This document shows positions 10,482 through 23,487 of a stretch of DNA of 64,000 nt, piece by piece. This stretch comes from Nematostella vectensis (Eukaryota; Cnidaria; Anthozoa; Actiniaria; Edwardsiidae): NCBI RefSeq assembly GCF_932526225.1, contig NC_064038.1, forward strand, positions 11,035,070-11,099,069, read 5' to 3'. Both the position numbers and the translations under genes were made by a program. Within the stretch, counting starts at the first letter, position 1, and each line of letters opens with the position of its first letter. The notes under the pieces are model-generated. The model was not told the DNA's origin and searched no databases. It saw only the letters and a program-made list of their open reading frames with translations.

Positions 10482-13326
10482 GATGCGGGGCACTCTGTGT
10501 TGCCGATGGCAATTGGAAGCTCAAATATGCACACTGTATGTGGCAGGTGCCAATCAACAATAAAGGGCACTTCCCCTCCATATACACCCAAGTCTTTGTC
10601 CAGTGTCTCCTGAGGCTTTCTGTAATAAACACTGCACAGAGGCAAAAGAAGCGGGACTTCCTGATGGTCTCCATGAGTTCCTGAAATACTGTGCTAATGT
10701 AGAAGGTACAATTTAATAAATGAAATTAATATTGTCTAATACATGAATAAAAGTCAGAGCTATTATTTTTACCTATTGTGGTCCTGATAATGGCAGATAT
10801 CATGTTCAGAGTCAATGCAGTTTGAATGTGGTTTGGGCAAAAGGAAACAAAGTATGCCCTACCAGTTGTAAACGTAATTTTTACTTTTCTGGTACAGTAA
10901 TTGTGTACTGCAAACCAACAGTACAGTAGGGAACATGGGGAATGAATAGATTAAAGGTAGAAAAATAGCCTTTATGGTGACTTTTTACATTCGTTCCCTC
11001 AATATAACTGAAGTAATGCATAAATTTTTTTTCCAATATCAACAGATAATTATTGTTATTGAAATACACATATACTTATAGTCTTATTTGATTTGTAGGT
11101 TCCGGTCAATCATCAACATACAGCAAAGTACAGTATGTATTGCGCTTTAGAACTGTTTCAAAAACAACATAAATCAATGCAGCATCCTTTCAAGGTAAAT
11201 ATTCCTGATGTAATCATCAAATGGTAATGATAAGAAGAGTAGTTCACCTCAAAATTAGTAAAATCTCCATTGCCTATGCAAATTTATGAGGCTCGGTTAC
11301 CAAACCTATGACGTTAATATAATTTGAAACCTTTGCTGTTTTAAAAGATTATACCTTCAAACTTGGAGATTTTACTAATTTTGAGGTGCTCTTTCCAGCT
11401 GTTGTGATAGATTTTCACTCAATGGCCTAAATGGAAAATAAAATAAAACTTGGAAAGGTCTACTCTAGAAATAGACCATTTTTATAGTTTGACCGATTTT
11501 CAACTGTTTATGCCTTTGGATGACAACTCCAAAAATGTTTGATCGTTGAAGAAGTTAATCAAAATCACTCTTATCTTATGTAATCTACCATATATTTTTT
11601 TAAAGAAAATATTTAGTTAGTAACATTAGTGTTAATAGGGTCCTGATTGGAATTTTCTAAAGGGAGGGCAAAAAAACAAATTAAAATTAAATCCTTTAGT
11701 TACCTGTCATAATTTAAGGAAGCTAAAGAAAAGAAAGAAAAGTATATATGAAAAAGCTATTATAAAAAGAGCGATTTTAAAAGTTACTAGATGTGACAGG
11801 CATTGGAGGGAAGGAATGTACATATTATCTACTGTATTGAAATGGCTTAAACTCTTTAGATACTGGATTAGATAATAATAGAATGCCACAGAAGCATAAT
11901 TGTATCATATTTTTTCCTTCAGGTACTGCAGCGTTCCTAAGAACCAATGCTGCCTTTTTAAAGTGCAAGGAACTTGAAGCTGAGAAGTGCAACAAAGACA
12001 CCGGGGGGAAATCACACTCCACTCGTGGTCTCGTGGAATATTCTTTGTTGTCAGTGGTGGAGGCAACATACTGGCAACCTCTATACAGGTAATTACGAAT
12101 GCTTGACGTAAGCTCATTTGTTCTTTTTATTATTCTTTACAGAAAATTCAAACAGCACAACGAGAACTAGAACTGTTTTTTAACTTAATAACTATACATT
12201 TGGCCTAAGGCCTCATGGTCTATTGAATCATAGTCCAATCGGCCGCGAGGTCTAATAGTTAAGTATTTTACCTCTGATAATAAAAGGCCAGAAAACAGAA
12301 ACATGCTAAGAAAAATATAAGATAACTTTTAAAACGATAAATGCCACATCAGGATTAGTTTTTAATTTTGTATCGGTCGTCATACTCTGTGCACTTAACC
12401 ACACTTTTGATGGTATGTTATATATATTTAACGGTATAGTTATAACGTGGTAACTCCATTAAGCGGCCGATCTCTATTGAGCGGCCACTTTGCAAGATCT
12501 CAAGGGTATGAAGATATACCACAGTTCATATCCCAGTGATGAATTTTCACACGCGCTCATTGGTCAATACGGGTCACGTGCACATTTTCACAGGACAAAT
12601 TTCAGTCGATAAAGGCAGAGTCGGTCTGTTCATTTTTCCTACCATTTCTCATCCTTGGACATTATCCGCCGATAACCCAGCCGCCAGAAGGGGTTTATTT
12701 AATAAATAACATCTCTGGCTGAAAATTCTGACATATTGAAATTCAGGAAATTCCTTTGATCCTCTAAATCAAAATATACTGTTCTTATTCAAATGTTAAG
12801 TTTAGTCGTTGCTTTTATTGTCTTGATGGTCAGCATTACACGCCCACGTAAATCTTGATTACCGCTTTCCATATTTTTAGGTCGGAGTCTCCAACACAGG
12901 CCTTTCTGGTTCTGGCCATGTATCTTGTTGAAAGTGGGATGCCACACAAGGAAGTCGAGGAACGAATGCGGAGAACCATCGTGGCGTATGAAATAACATG
13001 TGCCACGTGGATGGCATGAATAAAGTGGCGAAGGAGCCACTCCCCTTCCCTGCCCCACTAGACCGACTCTGGTCGTTGATAGTGAAGGTGATCGCCTGCC
13101 TTCATATCAAAAACCACACGGACGAGAGGTGCAAATTGATGTACAGCCCAGATGAGAGGATGTCGGCCGAATACAACACCATGGCGGCCGAGCAAACCTT
13201 CACCTGGGCTGCACCAGTTCTTCTTTTTGCATCGCGGATTGAAGAGAAGAAACCTATATACAGAGCGCTGCCACAAGATGAACAAGCTGCCGGTGCTACC
13301 AAAAAAAAGCAAGCCCTGGCATGACC
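10482..13326 (+). pseudogene. Degenerate spliced transposase-like gene, KDZ-like family
   Basis: Exon-like blocks with good splice sites can be read. Block 1 is 10482-10705 (acceptor TTCAG, donor GTACAA) with a Cys-rich module: CGALCVADGNWKLKY, then in another frame SLCPVSPEAFCNKHC and GLHEFLKYC. Block 2 is 11923-12088, with GTAAFLRTNAAF and CNKDTGG, shifting frame to RGIFFVVSGGGNILATS. Block 3 starts at 12881 with SESPTQAFLVLAMYLVESG and continues in a new frame at 12998 with MCHVDGMNKVAKEPLPFP, CLHIKNHTDERC and EYNTMAAEQTFTW, then shifts again to FFLHRGLKRRNLYTERC. I recognise this block order from a repeated family of uncharacterised cnidarian proteins. It resembles the KDZ (Kyakuja-Dileera-Zisupton) transposase superfamily, so DNA transposition is the inferred ancestral role. 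At least four frame breaks and a missing segment after TFTW mean this copy is dead. The 72-bp satellite begins about 310 bp downstream. Confidence 0.6.
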
Positions 13327-13634
13327 AGTAGTAACAAGCAATATTACACAAGCTACAAAAAAAAGCTAACAAGCTGGAACTTGCATTGATTATTTCGCAC
13401 GTTACGATTTGATAACTTTTATTTACCTACGGTAACGCTCTTATCAACCAACCCGTACCATGTCTAGTTGAAACAATTTTATAGATGTTGCATTAACTAA
13501 TACTCGCGAGTATTCATAAGACAATCGTCAAGTAGAAGTAATGGTTAAAGAGTATAGTTTTTATGAGCTATTAAAGTTACACATTAAAATGCTCAAGAAA
13601 CTGAATAAATCATTCATACCATGCCTTGTCTAAA

Positions 13635-16600
13635 TGGCCTAGTCTGTGTGTTATCTAGAACTAAGTACGCTTGTTACCGTTGTTCATGTTACCCACGCCA
13701 CTAGTGTGTCTAGTCTGTGTTATCTAGAACTAAGTACGCTTGTTACTGTTGTTCATGTTACCCACGCCACTAGTGTGTCTAGTCTGTGTGTTACATAAAA
13801 CCTTAGTACGCTTGTTACTGTTGTTCATGTTATCCACGCCACTAGTGTGTCTAATCTGTGTGTTACATAGAACCTTAGTACGCTTGTTACTGTTGTTCAT
13901 GTTACCCACGCCACTAGTGTGCCTAGTCTGTGTGTTATCTTAAACCTTAGTACGCTTGTTACCGTTGTTCATGTTACCCACGCCACTAGTGTGCCTAGTC
14001 TGTGTGTTACATAGAACCTTAGTACGCTTGTTACCGTTGTTTATGTTACCCACACCACCAGTGTGCCTAGTCTGTGTGTTATCTAGAACCTTAGTACGCT
14101 TGTTACCGTTGTTCATGTTACCCACGCCACTAGTGTGCCTAGTCTGTGTGTTATCTAGAACCTTAGTACGCTTGTTACCGTTGTTCATGTTACCCACGCC
14201 ACTAGTGTGCCTAGTCTGTGTGTTATCTAGAACCTTAGTACGCTTGTTACTGTTGTTCATATTACCCACGCCACTAGTGTGCATAGTCGGTGTGTTACAT
14301 AAAACCTTAGTACGCTTGTTACCGTTGTTCATGTTACCCACGCCACTAGTGTGCCTAGTCTGTGTGTTATCTAGAACCTTAGTACGCTTGTTACTGTTGT
14401 TCATGTTACCCACTCCACCAGTGTGCCTAGTCTGTGTGTTATCTAGAACCTTAGTACGCTTGTTACTGTTGTTCATATTACCCACGCCACTAGTGTGCAT
14501 AGTCTGTGTGTTACATAGAACCTTAGTACGCTTGTTACCGTTGTTCATGTAACCACGCCACTAGTGTGCCTAGTCTGTGTGTTACATAGAACCTAAGTAC
14601 GCTTGTTACTGTTGTTCATGTTACCCACGCCACTAGTGTGCCTAGTCTGTGTGTTACATAGAACCTTAGTACGCTTGTTACCGTTGTCCATGTTACCCAC
14701 GCCACTAGTGTGCCTAGTCTGTGTGTTATCTAGAACCTTAGTACGCTTGTTACCGTTGTTCATGTTACCCACGCCACTAGTGTGCCTTGTCTGTGTGTTA
14801 CATAGAACCTTAGTACGCTTGTTACCGTTGTTCATGTTACCCACGCCACTAGTGTGCCTAGTCTGTGTGTTATCTAGAACCTTAGTACGCTTGTTACCGT
14901 TGTTCATGTTACCCACGCCACTAGTGTGCCTAGTCTGTGTGTTATCTAGAACCTTAGTACGCTTGTTACCGTTGTTCATGTTACCCACGCCACTAGTGTG
15001 CCTAGTCTGTGTGTTATCTAGAACCTCAGTACGCTTGTTACTGTTGTTCATATTACCCACGCCACTAGTGTGCATAGTCGGTGTGTTACATAAAACCTTA
15101 GTACGCTTGTTACCGTTGTTCATGTTACCCACGCCACTAGTGTGCCTAGTCTGTGTGTTATCTAGAACCTTAGTACGCTTGTTACTGTTGTTCATGTTAC
15201 CCACTCCACCAGTGTGCCTAGTCTGTGTGTTATCTAGAACCTTAGTACGCTTGTTACTGTTGTTCATATTACCCACGCCACTAGTGTGCATAGTCTGTGT
15301 GTTATCTAGAACCTTAGTACGCTTGTTACCGTTGTTCATGTAACCACGCCACCAGTGTGCCTAGTCTGTGTGTTATCTAGAACCTTAGTACGCTTGTTAC
15401 CGTTGTTCATGTTACCCACGCCACTAGTGTGCCTAGTCTGTGTGTTATCTAGAACCTTAGTACGCTTGTTACCGTTGTTCATGTTACCCACGCCACTAGT
15501 GTGCCTAGTCTGTGTGTTATCTAGAACCTTAGTACGCTTGTTACCGTTGTTCATGTTACCCACGCCACTAGTGTGCCTAGTCTGTGTGTTATCTAGAACC
15601 TTAGTACGCTTGTTACCGTTGTTCATGTTACCCACGCCACTAGTGTGCCTAGTCTGTGTGTTATCTAGAACCTTAGTACGCTTGTTACCGTTGTTCATGT
15701 TACCCACTCCACCAGTGTGCCTAGTCTGTGTGTTATCTAGAACCTTAGTACGCTTGTTACTGTTGTTCATATTACCCACGCCACTAGTGTGCCTAGTCTG
15801 TGTGTTACATAGAACCTTAGTACGCTTGTTACCGTTGTTCATGTTATCCACGCCACTAGTGTGCCTAGTCTGTGTGTTACATAGAACCTTAGTACGCTTG
15901 TTACCGTTGTTCATATTACCCACGCCACTAGTGTGCATAGTCTATGTGTTACATAAAACCTTAGTACGCTTGTTACCGTTGTTCATGTTACCCACGCCAC
16001 TAGTGTGCCTAGTCTGTGTGTTATCTAGAACCTTAGTACGCTTGTTACTGTTGTTCATATTACCCACGCCACTAGTGTGCATAGTCTGTGTGTTACATAA
16101 AACCTTAGTACGCTTGTTACCGTTGTTCATGTTACCCACGCCACTAGTGTGCCTAGTCTGTGTGTTATCTAGAACCTTAGTACGCTTGTTACTGTTGTTC
16201 ATGTTACCCACTCCACCAGTGTGCCTAGTCTGTGTGTTATCTAGAACCTTAGTACGCTTGTTACTGTTGTTCATATTACCCACGCCACTAGTGTGCCTAG
16301 TCTGTGTGTTACATAGAACCTTAGTACGCTTGTTACCGTTGTTCATGTTATCCACGCCACTAGTGTGCCTAGTCTGTGTGTTACATAGAACCTTAGTACG
16401 CTTGTTACCGTTGTTCATGTTACCCACACCACCAGTGTGCCTAGTCTGTGTGTTATCTAGAACCTTAGTACGCTTGTTACCGTTGTTCATGTTACCCACG
16501 CCACTAGTGTGCCTAGTCCGTGTGTTATCTAGAACCTTAGTACGCTTGTTACCGTTGTTCATGTTACCTACGCCACTAGTGTGCCTAGTCTGTGTGTTAT

Positions 16601-19600
16601 CTAGAACCTTAGTACGCTTGTTACCGTTGTTCATGTTACCCACGCCACTAGTGTGCCTAGTCTGTGTGTAATCTAGAACCTTAGTACGCTTGTTACCGTT
16701 GTTCATGTTACCCACGCCACTAGTGTGCCTAGTCTGTGTGTTATCTAGAACCTTAGTACGCTTGTTACTGTTGTTCATGTTACCCACTCCACCAGTGTGC
16801 CTAGTCTGTGTGTTATCTAGAACCTTAGTACGCTTGTTACTGTTGTTCATATTGCCCACGCCACTAGTGTGCATAGTCTGTGTGTTACATAAAACCTTAG
16901 TACGCCTGTTACCGTTGTTCATGTTACCCACGCCACTAGTGTGCCTAGTCTGTGTGTTACATAAAACCTTAGTACGCTTGTTACCGTTGTTCATGTTACC
17001 CACGCCACTAGTGTGTTATCTAGAACCTTTGTACGCTTGTTACTGTTGTTCATGTTACCCACGCCACCAGTGTGCCTAGTCTGTGTGTTACATAGAACCT
17101 TTGTACGCTTGTTACCGTTGTTCATGTTACCCACGCCACTAGTGTGCCTAGTCTGTGTGTTATCTAGAACCTTAGTACGCTTGTTACTGTTGTTCATGTT
17201 ACCCACGCCACCAGTGTGCCTAGTCTGTGTGTTACATAGAACCTTAGTACGCTTGTTACCGTTGTTCATGTTACCCATGCCACTAGTGTGCCTAGTCTGT
17301 GTGTTACATAGAACCTTAGTACGCTTGTTACTGTTGTTCATGTTACCCACGTCACTAGTGTGCCTAGTCTGTGTGTTACATAGAACCTTAGTACGCTTGT
17401 TACCGTTGTTCATGTTACCCACGCCACTAGTGTGCATAGTCTGTGTGTTACATAAAACCTTAGTACGCTTGTTACCGTTGTTCATGTTACCCATGCCACT
17501 AGTGTGCCTAGTCTGTGTGTTATCTAGAACCTTAGTACGCTTGTTACCGTTGTTCATGTTACCCACGCCACCAGTGTGCCTAGTCTGTGTGTTACATAGA
17601 ACCTTTGTACGCTTGTTACCGTTGTTCATGTTACCCACGCCACTAGTGTGCCTAGTCTGTGTGTTATCTAGAACCTTAGTACGCTTGTTACCGTTGTTCA
17701 TGTTACCCACGCCACTAGTTGTCCTAGTCTGTGTGTTACATAGAACCTTAGTACGCTTGTTACTGTTGTTCATGTTACCCACGCCACTAGTGTGCCTAGT
17801 CTGTGTGTTACATAGAACCTTAGTACGCTTGTTACTGTTGTTCATGTTACCCACTCCACCAGTGTGCCTAGTCTGTGTGTTATCTAGAACCTTAGTACGC
17901 TTGTTACTGTTGTTCATATTACCCACGCCACTAGTGTGCCTAGTCTGTGTGTTACATAGAACCTTAGTACGCTTGTTACCGTTGTTCATGTTATCCACGC
18001 CACTAGTGTGCCTAGTCTGTGTGTTACATAGAACCTTAGTACGCTTGTTACCGTTGTTCATATTACCCACGCCACTAGTGTGCATAGTCTATGTGTTAAA
18101 TAAAACCTTAGTACGCTTGTTACCGTTGTTCATGTTACCCACGCCACTAGTGTGCCTAGTCTGTGTGTTATCTAGAACCTTAGTACGCTTGTTACTGTTG
18201 TTCATATTACCCACGCCACTAGTGTGCATAGTCTGTGTGTTACATAAAACCTTAGTACGCTTGTTACCGTTGTTCATGTTACCCACGCCACTAGTGTGCC
18301 TAGTCTGTGTGTTATCTAGAACCTTAGTACGCTTGTTACTGTTGTTCATGTTACCCACTCCACCAGTGTGCCTAGTCTGTGTGTTATCTAGAACCTTAGT
18401 ACGCTTGTTACTGTTGTTCATATTACCCACGCCACTAGTGTGCCTAGTCTGTGTGTTACATAGAACCTTAGTACGCTTGTTACCGTTGTTCATGTTATCC
18501 ACGCCACTAGTGTGCCTAGTCTGTGTGTTACATAGAACCTTAGTACGCTTGTTACCGTTGTTCATGTTACCCACACCACCAGTGTGCCTAGTCTGTGTGT
18601 TATCTAGAACCTTAGTACGCTTGTTACCGTTGTTCATGTTACCCACGCCACTAGTGTGCCTAGTCTGTGTGTTATCTAGAACCTTAGTACGCTTGTTACT
18701 GTTGTTCATATTACCCACGCCACTAGTGTGCATAGTCTGTGTGTTACATAAAACCTTAGTACGCTTGTTACCGTTGTTCATGTTACCCACGCCACTAGTG
18801 TGCCTAGTCTGTGTGTTATCTAGAACCTTAGTACGCTTGTTACTGTTGTTCATGTTACCCACTTCACCAGTGTGCCTAGTCTGTGTGTTATCTAGAACCT
18901 TAGTACGCTTGTTACTGTTGTTCATATTACCCACGCCACTAGTGTGCCTAGTCTGTGTGTTACATAGAACCTTAGTACGCTTGTTACCGTTGTTCATGTT
19001 ATCCACGCCACTAGTGTGCCTAGTCTGTGTGTTACATAGAACCTTAGTACGCTTGTTACCGTTGTTCATGTTACCCACACCACCAGTGTGCCTAGTCTGT
19101 GTGTTATCTAGAACCTTAGTACGCTTGTTACCGTTGTTTATGTTACCCACGCCACTAGTGTGCCTAGTCCGTGTGTTATCTAGAACCTTAGTACGCTTGT
19201 TACCGTTGTTCATGTTACCTACGCCACTAGTGTGCCTAGTCTGTGTGTTATCTAGAACCTTAGTACGCTTGTTACCGTTGTTCATGTTACCCACGCCACT
19301 AGTGTGCCTAGTCTGTGTGTAATCTAGAACCTTAGTACGCTTGTTACCGTTGTTCATGTTACCCACGCCACTAGTGTGCCTAGTCTGTGTGTTATCTAGA
19401 ACCTTAGTACGCTTGTTACTGTTGTTCATGTTACCCACTCCACCAGTGTGCCTAGTCTGTGTGTTATCTAGAACCTTAGTACGCTTGTTACTGTTGTTCA
19501 TATTGCCCACGCCACTAGTGTGCATAGTCTGTGTGTTACATAAAACCTTAGTACGCTTGTTACCGTTGTTCATGTTACCCACGCCACTAGTGTGCCTAGT

Positions 19601-21610
19601 CTGTGTGTTACATAAAACCTTAGTACGCTTGTTACCGTTGTTCATGTTACCCACGCCACTAGTGTGTTATCTAGAACCTTTGTACGCTTGTTACTGTTGT
19701 TCATGTTACCCACGCCACCAGTGTGCCTAGTCTGTGTGTTACATAGAACCTTTGTACGCTTGTTACCGTTGTTTATGTTACCCACGCCACTAGTGTGCCT
19801 AGTCTGTGTGTTATCTAGAACCTTAGTACGCTTGTTACTGTTGTTCATGTTACCCACGCCACCAGTGTGCCTAGTCTGTGTGTTACATAGAACCTTAGTA
19901 CGCTTGTTACCGTTGTTCATGTTACCCATGCCACTAGTGTGCCTAGTCTGTGTGTTACATAGAACCTTAGTACGCTTGTTACTGTTGTTCATGTTACCCA
20001 CGTCACTAGTGTGCCTAGTCTGTGTGTTACATAGAACCTTAGTACGCTTGTTACCGTTGTTCATGTTACCCACGCCACTAGTGTGCATAGTCTGTGTGTT
20101 ACATAAAACCTTAGTACGCTTGTTACCGTTGTTCATGTTACCCATGCCACTAGTGTGCCTAGTCTGTGTGTTATCTAGAACCTTAGTACGCTTGTTACCG
20201 TTGTTCATGTTACCCACGCCACCAGTGTGCCTAGTCTGTGTGTTACATAGAACCTTTGTACGCTTGTTACCGTTGTTCATGTTACCCACGCCACTAGTGT
20301 GCCTAGTCTGTGTGTTATCTAGAACCTTAGTACGCTTGTTACCGTTGTTCATGTTACCCACGCCACTAGTTGTCCTAGTCTGTGTGTTACATAGAACCTT
20401 AGTACGCTTGTTACTGTTGTTCATGTTACCCACGCCACTAGTGTGCCTAGTCTGTGTGTTACATAGAACCTTAGTACGCTTGTTACTGTTGTTCATGTTA
20501 CCCACGTCACTAGTGTGCCTAGTCTGTGTGTTACATAGAACCTTAGTACGCTTGTTACCGTTGTTCATGTTACCCACGCCACTAGTGTACCTAGTCTGTG
20601 TGTTACATAGAACCTTAGTACGCTTGTTACTGTTGTTCATGTTAACCACGCCACTAGTGTGCCTAGTCTGTGTGTTACATAGAACCTTAGTACGCTTGTT
20701 ACCGTTGTTCATGTTACCCACGCCACTAGTGTGCCTAGTCTGTGTGTTATCTAGGACCTAAGTACGCTTGTTACCGTTGTTCATGTTACCCACGCCACTA
20801 GTGTGCCTAGTCTGTGTGTTATCTAGAACCTTAGTACGCTTGTTACCGTTGTTCATGTTACCCACGCCACTATGTGCCTAGTCTGTGTGTTACATAGAAC
20901 CTTAGTACGCTTGTTACCGTTGTCCATGTTACCCACGCCACTAGTGTGCCTAGTCTGTGTGTTATATAGAACCTTAGTACGCTTGTTACCGTTGTTCATG
21001 TTACCCACGCCACTATGTGCCTAGTCTGTGTGTTATCTAGAACCTTAGTACGCTTGTTACCGTTGTTCATGTTACCCACGCCACCAGTGTGCCTAGTCTG
21101 TGTGTTATCTAGAACCTTAGTACGCTTGTTACCGTTGTTCATATTACCCACGTCACTAGTGTGCCTAGTCTGTGTGTTACATAGAACCTTAGTACGCTTG
21201 TTACTGTTGTTCATGTTACCCACGCCACTAGTGTGCCTAGTCTGTGTGTTATATAGAACCTTAGTACGCTTGTTACCGTTGTTCATGTTACGCACGCCAC
21301 AAGTGTGCCTAGTCTGTGTGTTATCTAGAACCTTAGTACGCTTGTTACCGTTGTTCATGTTAGCCACTCCACTAGTGTGCCTAGTCTGTGTGTTACATAG
21401 AACCTTAGTACGCTTGTTACCGTTGTTCATGTTAGCCTCGCCACTAGTGTGCCTAGTCTGTGTTACATAGAACCTTAGTACGCTTGTTACCGTTGTTCTT
21501 GTTAGCCACGCCACTAGTGTGCCTAGTCTGTGTGTTATATAGAACATTAGTACGCTTGTTACCGTCGTTCATGTTATCCACGCCACTAGTGTGCCTAGTG
21601 TGTGTGTTAC
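13635..21610. repeat. 8-kb satellite of 72-bp units (about 110 copies)
   Basis: The consensus contains TTAGTACGCTTGTTACCG, TTGTTCATGTTACCCACG, CCACTAGTGTGCCTAGTC and TGTGTGTTATCTAGAACC. Recurrent variants are TTACATAG for TTATCTAG, ACTGTTG for ACCGTTG, and ACCAGTG for ACTAGTG. Higher-order structure is visible: a 13-bp-deleted unit at about 17011 recurs at 19662, and CTAGTTGTCC at about 17716 recurs at 20367, both offset by 2651 bp (37 units minus 13 bp). A smaller period of 11 units (791-792 bp) links 14281 with 15072. Because 72 is 24 codons, one frame on each strand stays open for hundreds of codons. The variant bases mostly change the amino acid, and several indels break the frames, so I do not call a protein. 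Confidence 0.97.
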
Positions 21611-22141
21611 GGCCGCTGGTTGCTACATCATCGCAGATTAAAGGGGTTGAAGGTTGCGGGAATGAGGGAGGGTGGTTTGAGGGGGGAGGAGGGGTGGATG
21701 AGTGAAGATCTAAAACAACTTGCCTGTTTGCTTGCGTCTTCCCGTGCATCTTTTTGATGACAGAAGCACGAATAAAATAAGATCTATTTCATTTATATAA
21801 CAATTATATTTTCTTACGCTAGTTTCGGTAAGGCGCGCTCATGTTGACGCCAAGCGTGCGTGGATCCTCTGATAACAAATGGAGCCTTTTGACCAATCAG
21901 AGCGCACGATTTACTAGTGTCGTTAAAATAAGATACATATTATTATTATATTAAAAGCCACTTTTTTGACGCCATTGGATGTGCGAAAATAAGACTATTT
22001 TGTAACATTTATTGATTAAATTACATAGCATACTTTAATTCCAGATTATTAATGAGATTATCAATAAGAAGAAAATGAGGTTTACATGATCAAGCCGAGT
22101 ATTGAATATTCAGAGAACTGGTTCTGAGAAGTCACTAAAAG
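21611..22141. other. Intergenic, no gene recognised
   Basis: The edge of the satellite, a G-rich patch at 21640-21705, then AT-rich sequence up to the 3' end of the minus-strand membrane protein gene. Nothing further seen. Confidence 0.5.
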
Positions 22142-22910
22142 TCACCAGATAAACTGCAAACGCGCATGCGATTTGCTGCGTCTCCGGTGAACACGGTGAG
22201 AGGATCGACGCGTTACCTTGGTAACTTCATTTGTGAATGCAGTCTCAGCTACATCGCAAAGGATTTCGGGTAGCTCTACGTTGTGACGTAACCACGTCCG
22301 AATAGTATCCAGCGGCCTTACCCAACAATAGTCACGCGCGAGAACGTAGATGACTCCCCGTGGTAGACTTACGTATGAGTTGACCACACTCCGAGCACGT
22401 GAATGACTTGCCTCTACGCAGCTGACAAACACTAGGATCACGTGCTCAACAAGTGAAAAGATCGTGCTGATGATATTGGTTATAACTAGGGACGGGATGA
22501 ATATCGCGGCGTCGCAGATGTAAGACACGAACCCGAGGATCGGCACGGCGCGTGCGCGGTATGTGAGGTGCTGGATTCGAATGATGTTATCGCGGGCGCG
22601 TAGCATGACCATTAGTGCTCCAAAGCAAAGAAAGGCTGCCAGAGCACACAGCGAGCTCAGCAAAGGGTGCTGCCATTATCATCCCACCAATGATGAAGGG
22701 CGAGGCACAAAGAAGCACGAACCCATCAATCAGAGTCACCGGGATTAGTGACATCACCAGGCTGGTGCCAAGAAGTGAGGATAGCACAGGGTGTCCGTGG
22801 ATCTGGGTACGCACTCTTTGCATTGAGACGTTGGCTTTGGCGATGTAAGCAGACTGGACGTCTTGGAATCGCTCACGTGCAATGTGGAAATTCAGTGTAA
22901 CCAAATCCAT
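22142..22910 (-). CDS. Hydrophobic membrane protein, promethin/LDAF1-like in layout; one frame break
   Basis: Two overlapping minus-strand frames appear to be one gene. Frame A (22587-22910) starts at Met, has an amphipathic Arg/Gln-rich N-terminus to about residue 38, then a hydrophobic block at 40-80 containing HPVLSSLLGTSLVMSLIPV and FIIGGMIMAA. Frame B (22142-22663) continues without a gap with a second hydrophobic block (LCALAAFLCFGALMVML), a third near SLVITNIISTIFSLVEHVIL, and a basic Arg/Ser/His-rich C-terminus ending FIW. The switch lies at about 22660-22670 beside a CCC run. A single-base assembly error or a real inactivating indel would explain it. The opening hydrophobic hairpin after a His-Pro resembles promethin/LDAF1 proteins of the ER and lipid droplets, but this is topology only. 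A 21-bp minisatellite begins about 210 bp upstream of the start. Confidence 0.5.
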
Positions 22911-23118
22911 TTGGAAGTCAATAACTGGAATAAAAATTAAACGAATGTTTGTATTTTCAAACCACTAATGTGGATGGTGCTGCAAATAACTATTTTGGTG
23001 AATTTATTTTTGCAGTCAAAACATCCACATTAAAAATGCCTCGCAAAAGTTGTTTAAAAGTGATAACTAATTTTTAATAGTGTTATGTGGTCTGATGGAA
23101 GAGATGTGGAAACCACCG

Positions 23119-23487
23119 ATGGCGAGCTAACCAATCGTGGTGGCGAGTTAACCAATCGTGGTGGCGAGTTAACCAATCGTGGTGGCGAGTTAACCAGTCG
23201 TGGTGGCGAGTTAACCAATCGTGGTGGCGAGTTAACCAATCGTGGTGGCGAGTTAACCAGTCGTGGTGGCGAGTTAACCAGTCGTGGTGGCGAGTTAACC
23301 AGTCGTGGTGGCGAGTTAACCAGTCGTGGTGGCGAGTTAACCAGTCGTGGTGGCGAGTTAACCAGTCGTGGTGGCGAGTTAACCAGTCGTGGTGGCGAGT
23401 TAACCAGTCGTGGTGGCGAGTAAACCAGTCGTGGTGGCGAGTTAACCAGTCGTGGTGGCGAGTTAACCAGTCGTGGTGGCGAGTTGG
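23119..23487. repeat. 21-bp minisatellite, about 17 units
   Basis: Units consist of GGCGAGTTAACCAGTCGTGG (or AATCGTGG) plus T. The 5' units carry mostly AATCGTGG and the 3' units CAGTCGTGG, so variants are spatially sorted. The seven-codon GELTSRG frame is an artefact. The position suggests it lies in the promoter region of the minus-strand gene ending at 22910. Confidence 0.95.

Noticed and set aside
11099-11194. Extra exon of the KDZ-like relic
   Set aside because: It has splice-like borders, but its only stop-free phase does not match the preceding block and has no family-like motif.
13635-21610. CRISPR-like regular array
   Set aside because: Units are contiguous 72-bp repeats with no unique spacers, in a eukaryotic context.
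23085-23423. GELTSRG repeat protein
   Set aside because: A 21-bp unit gives a seven-codon open frame; no flanking unique coding sequence.
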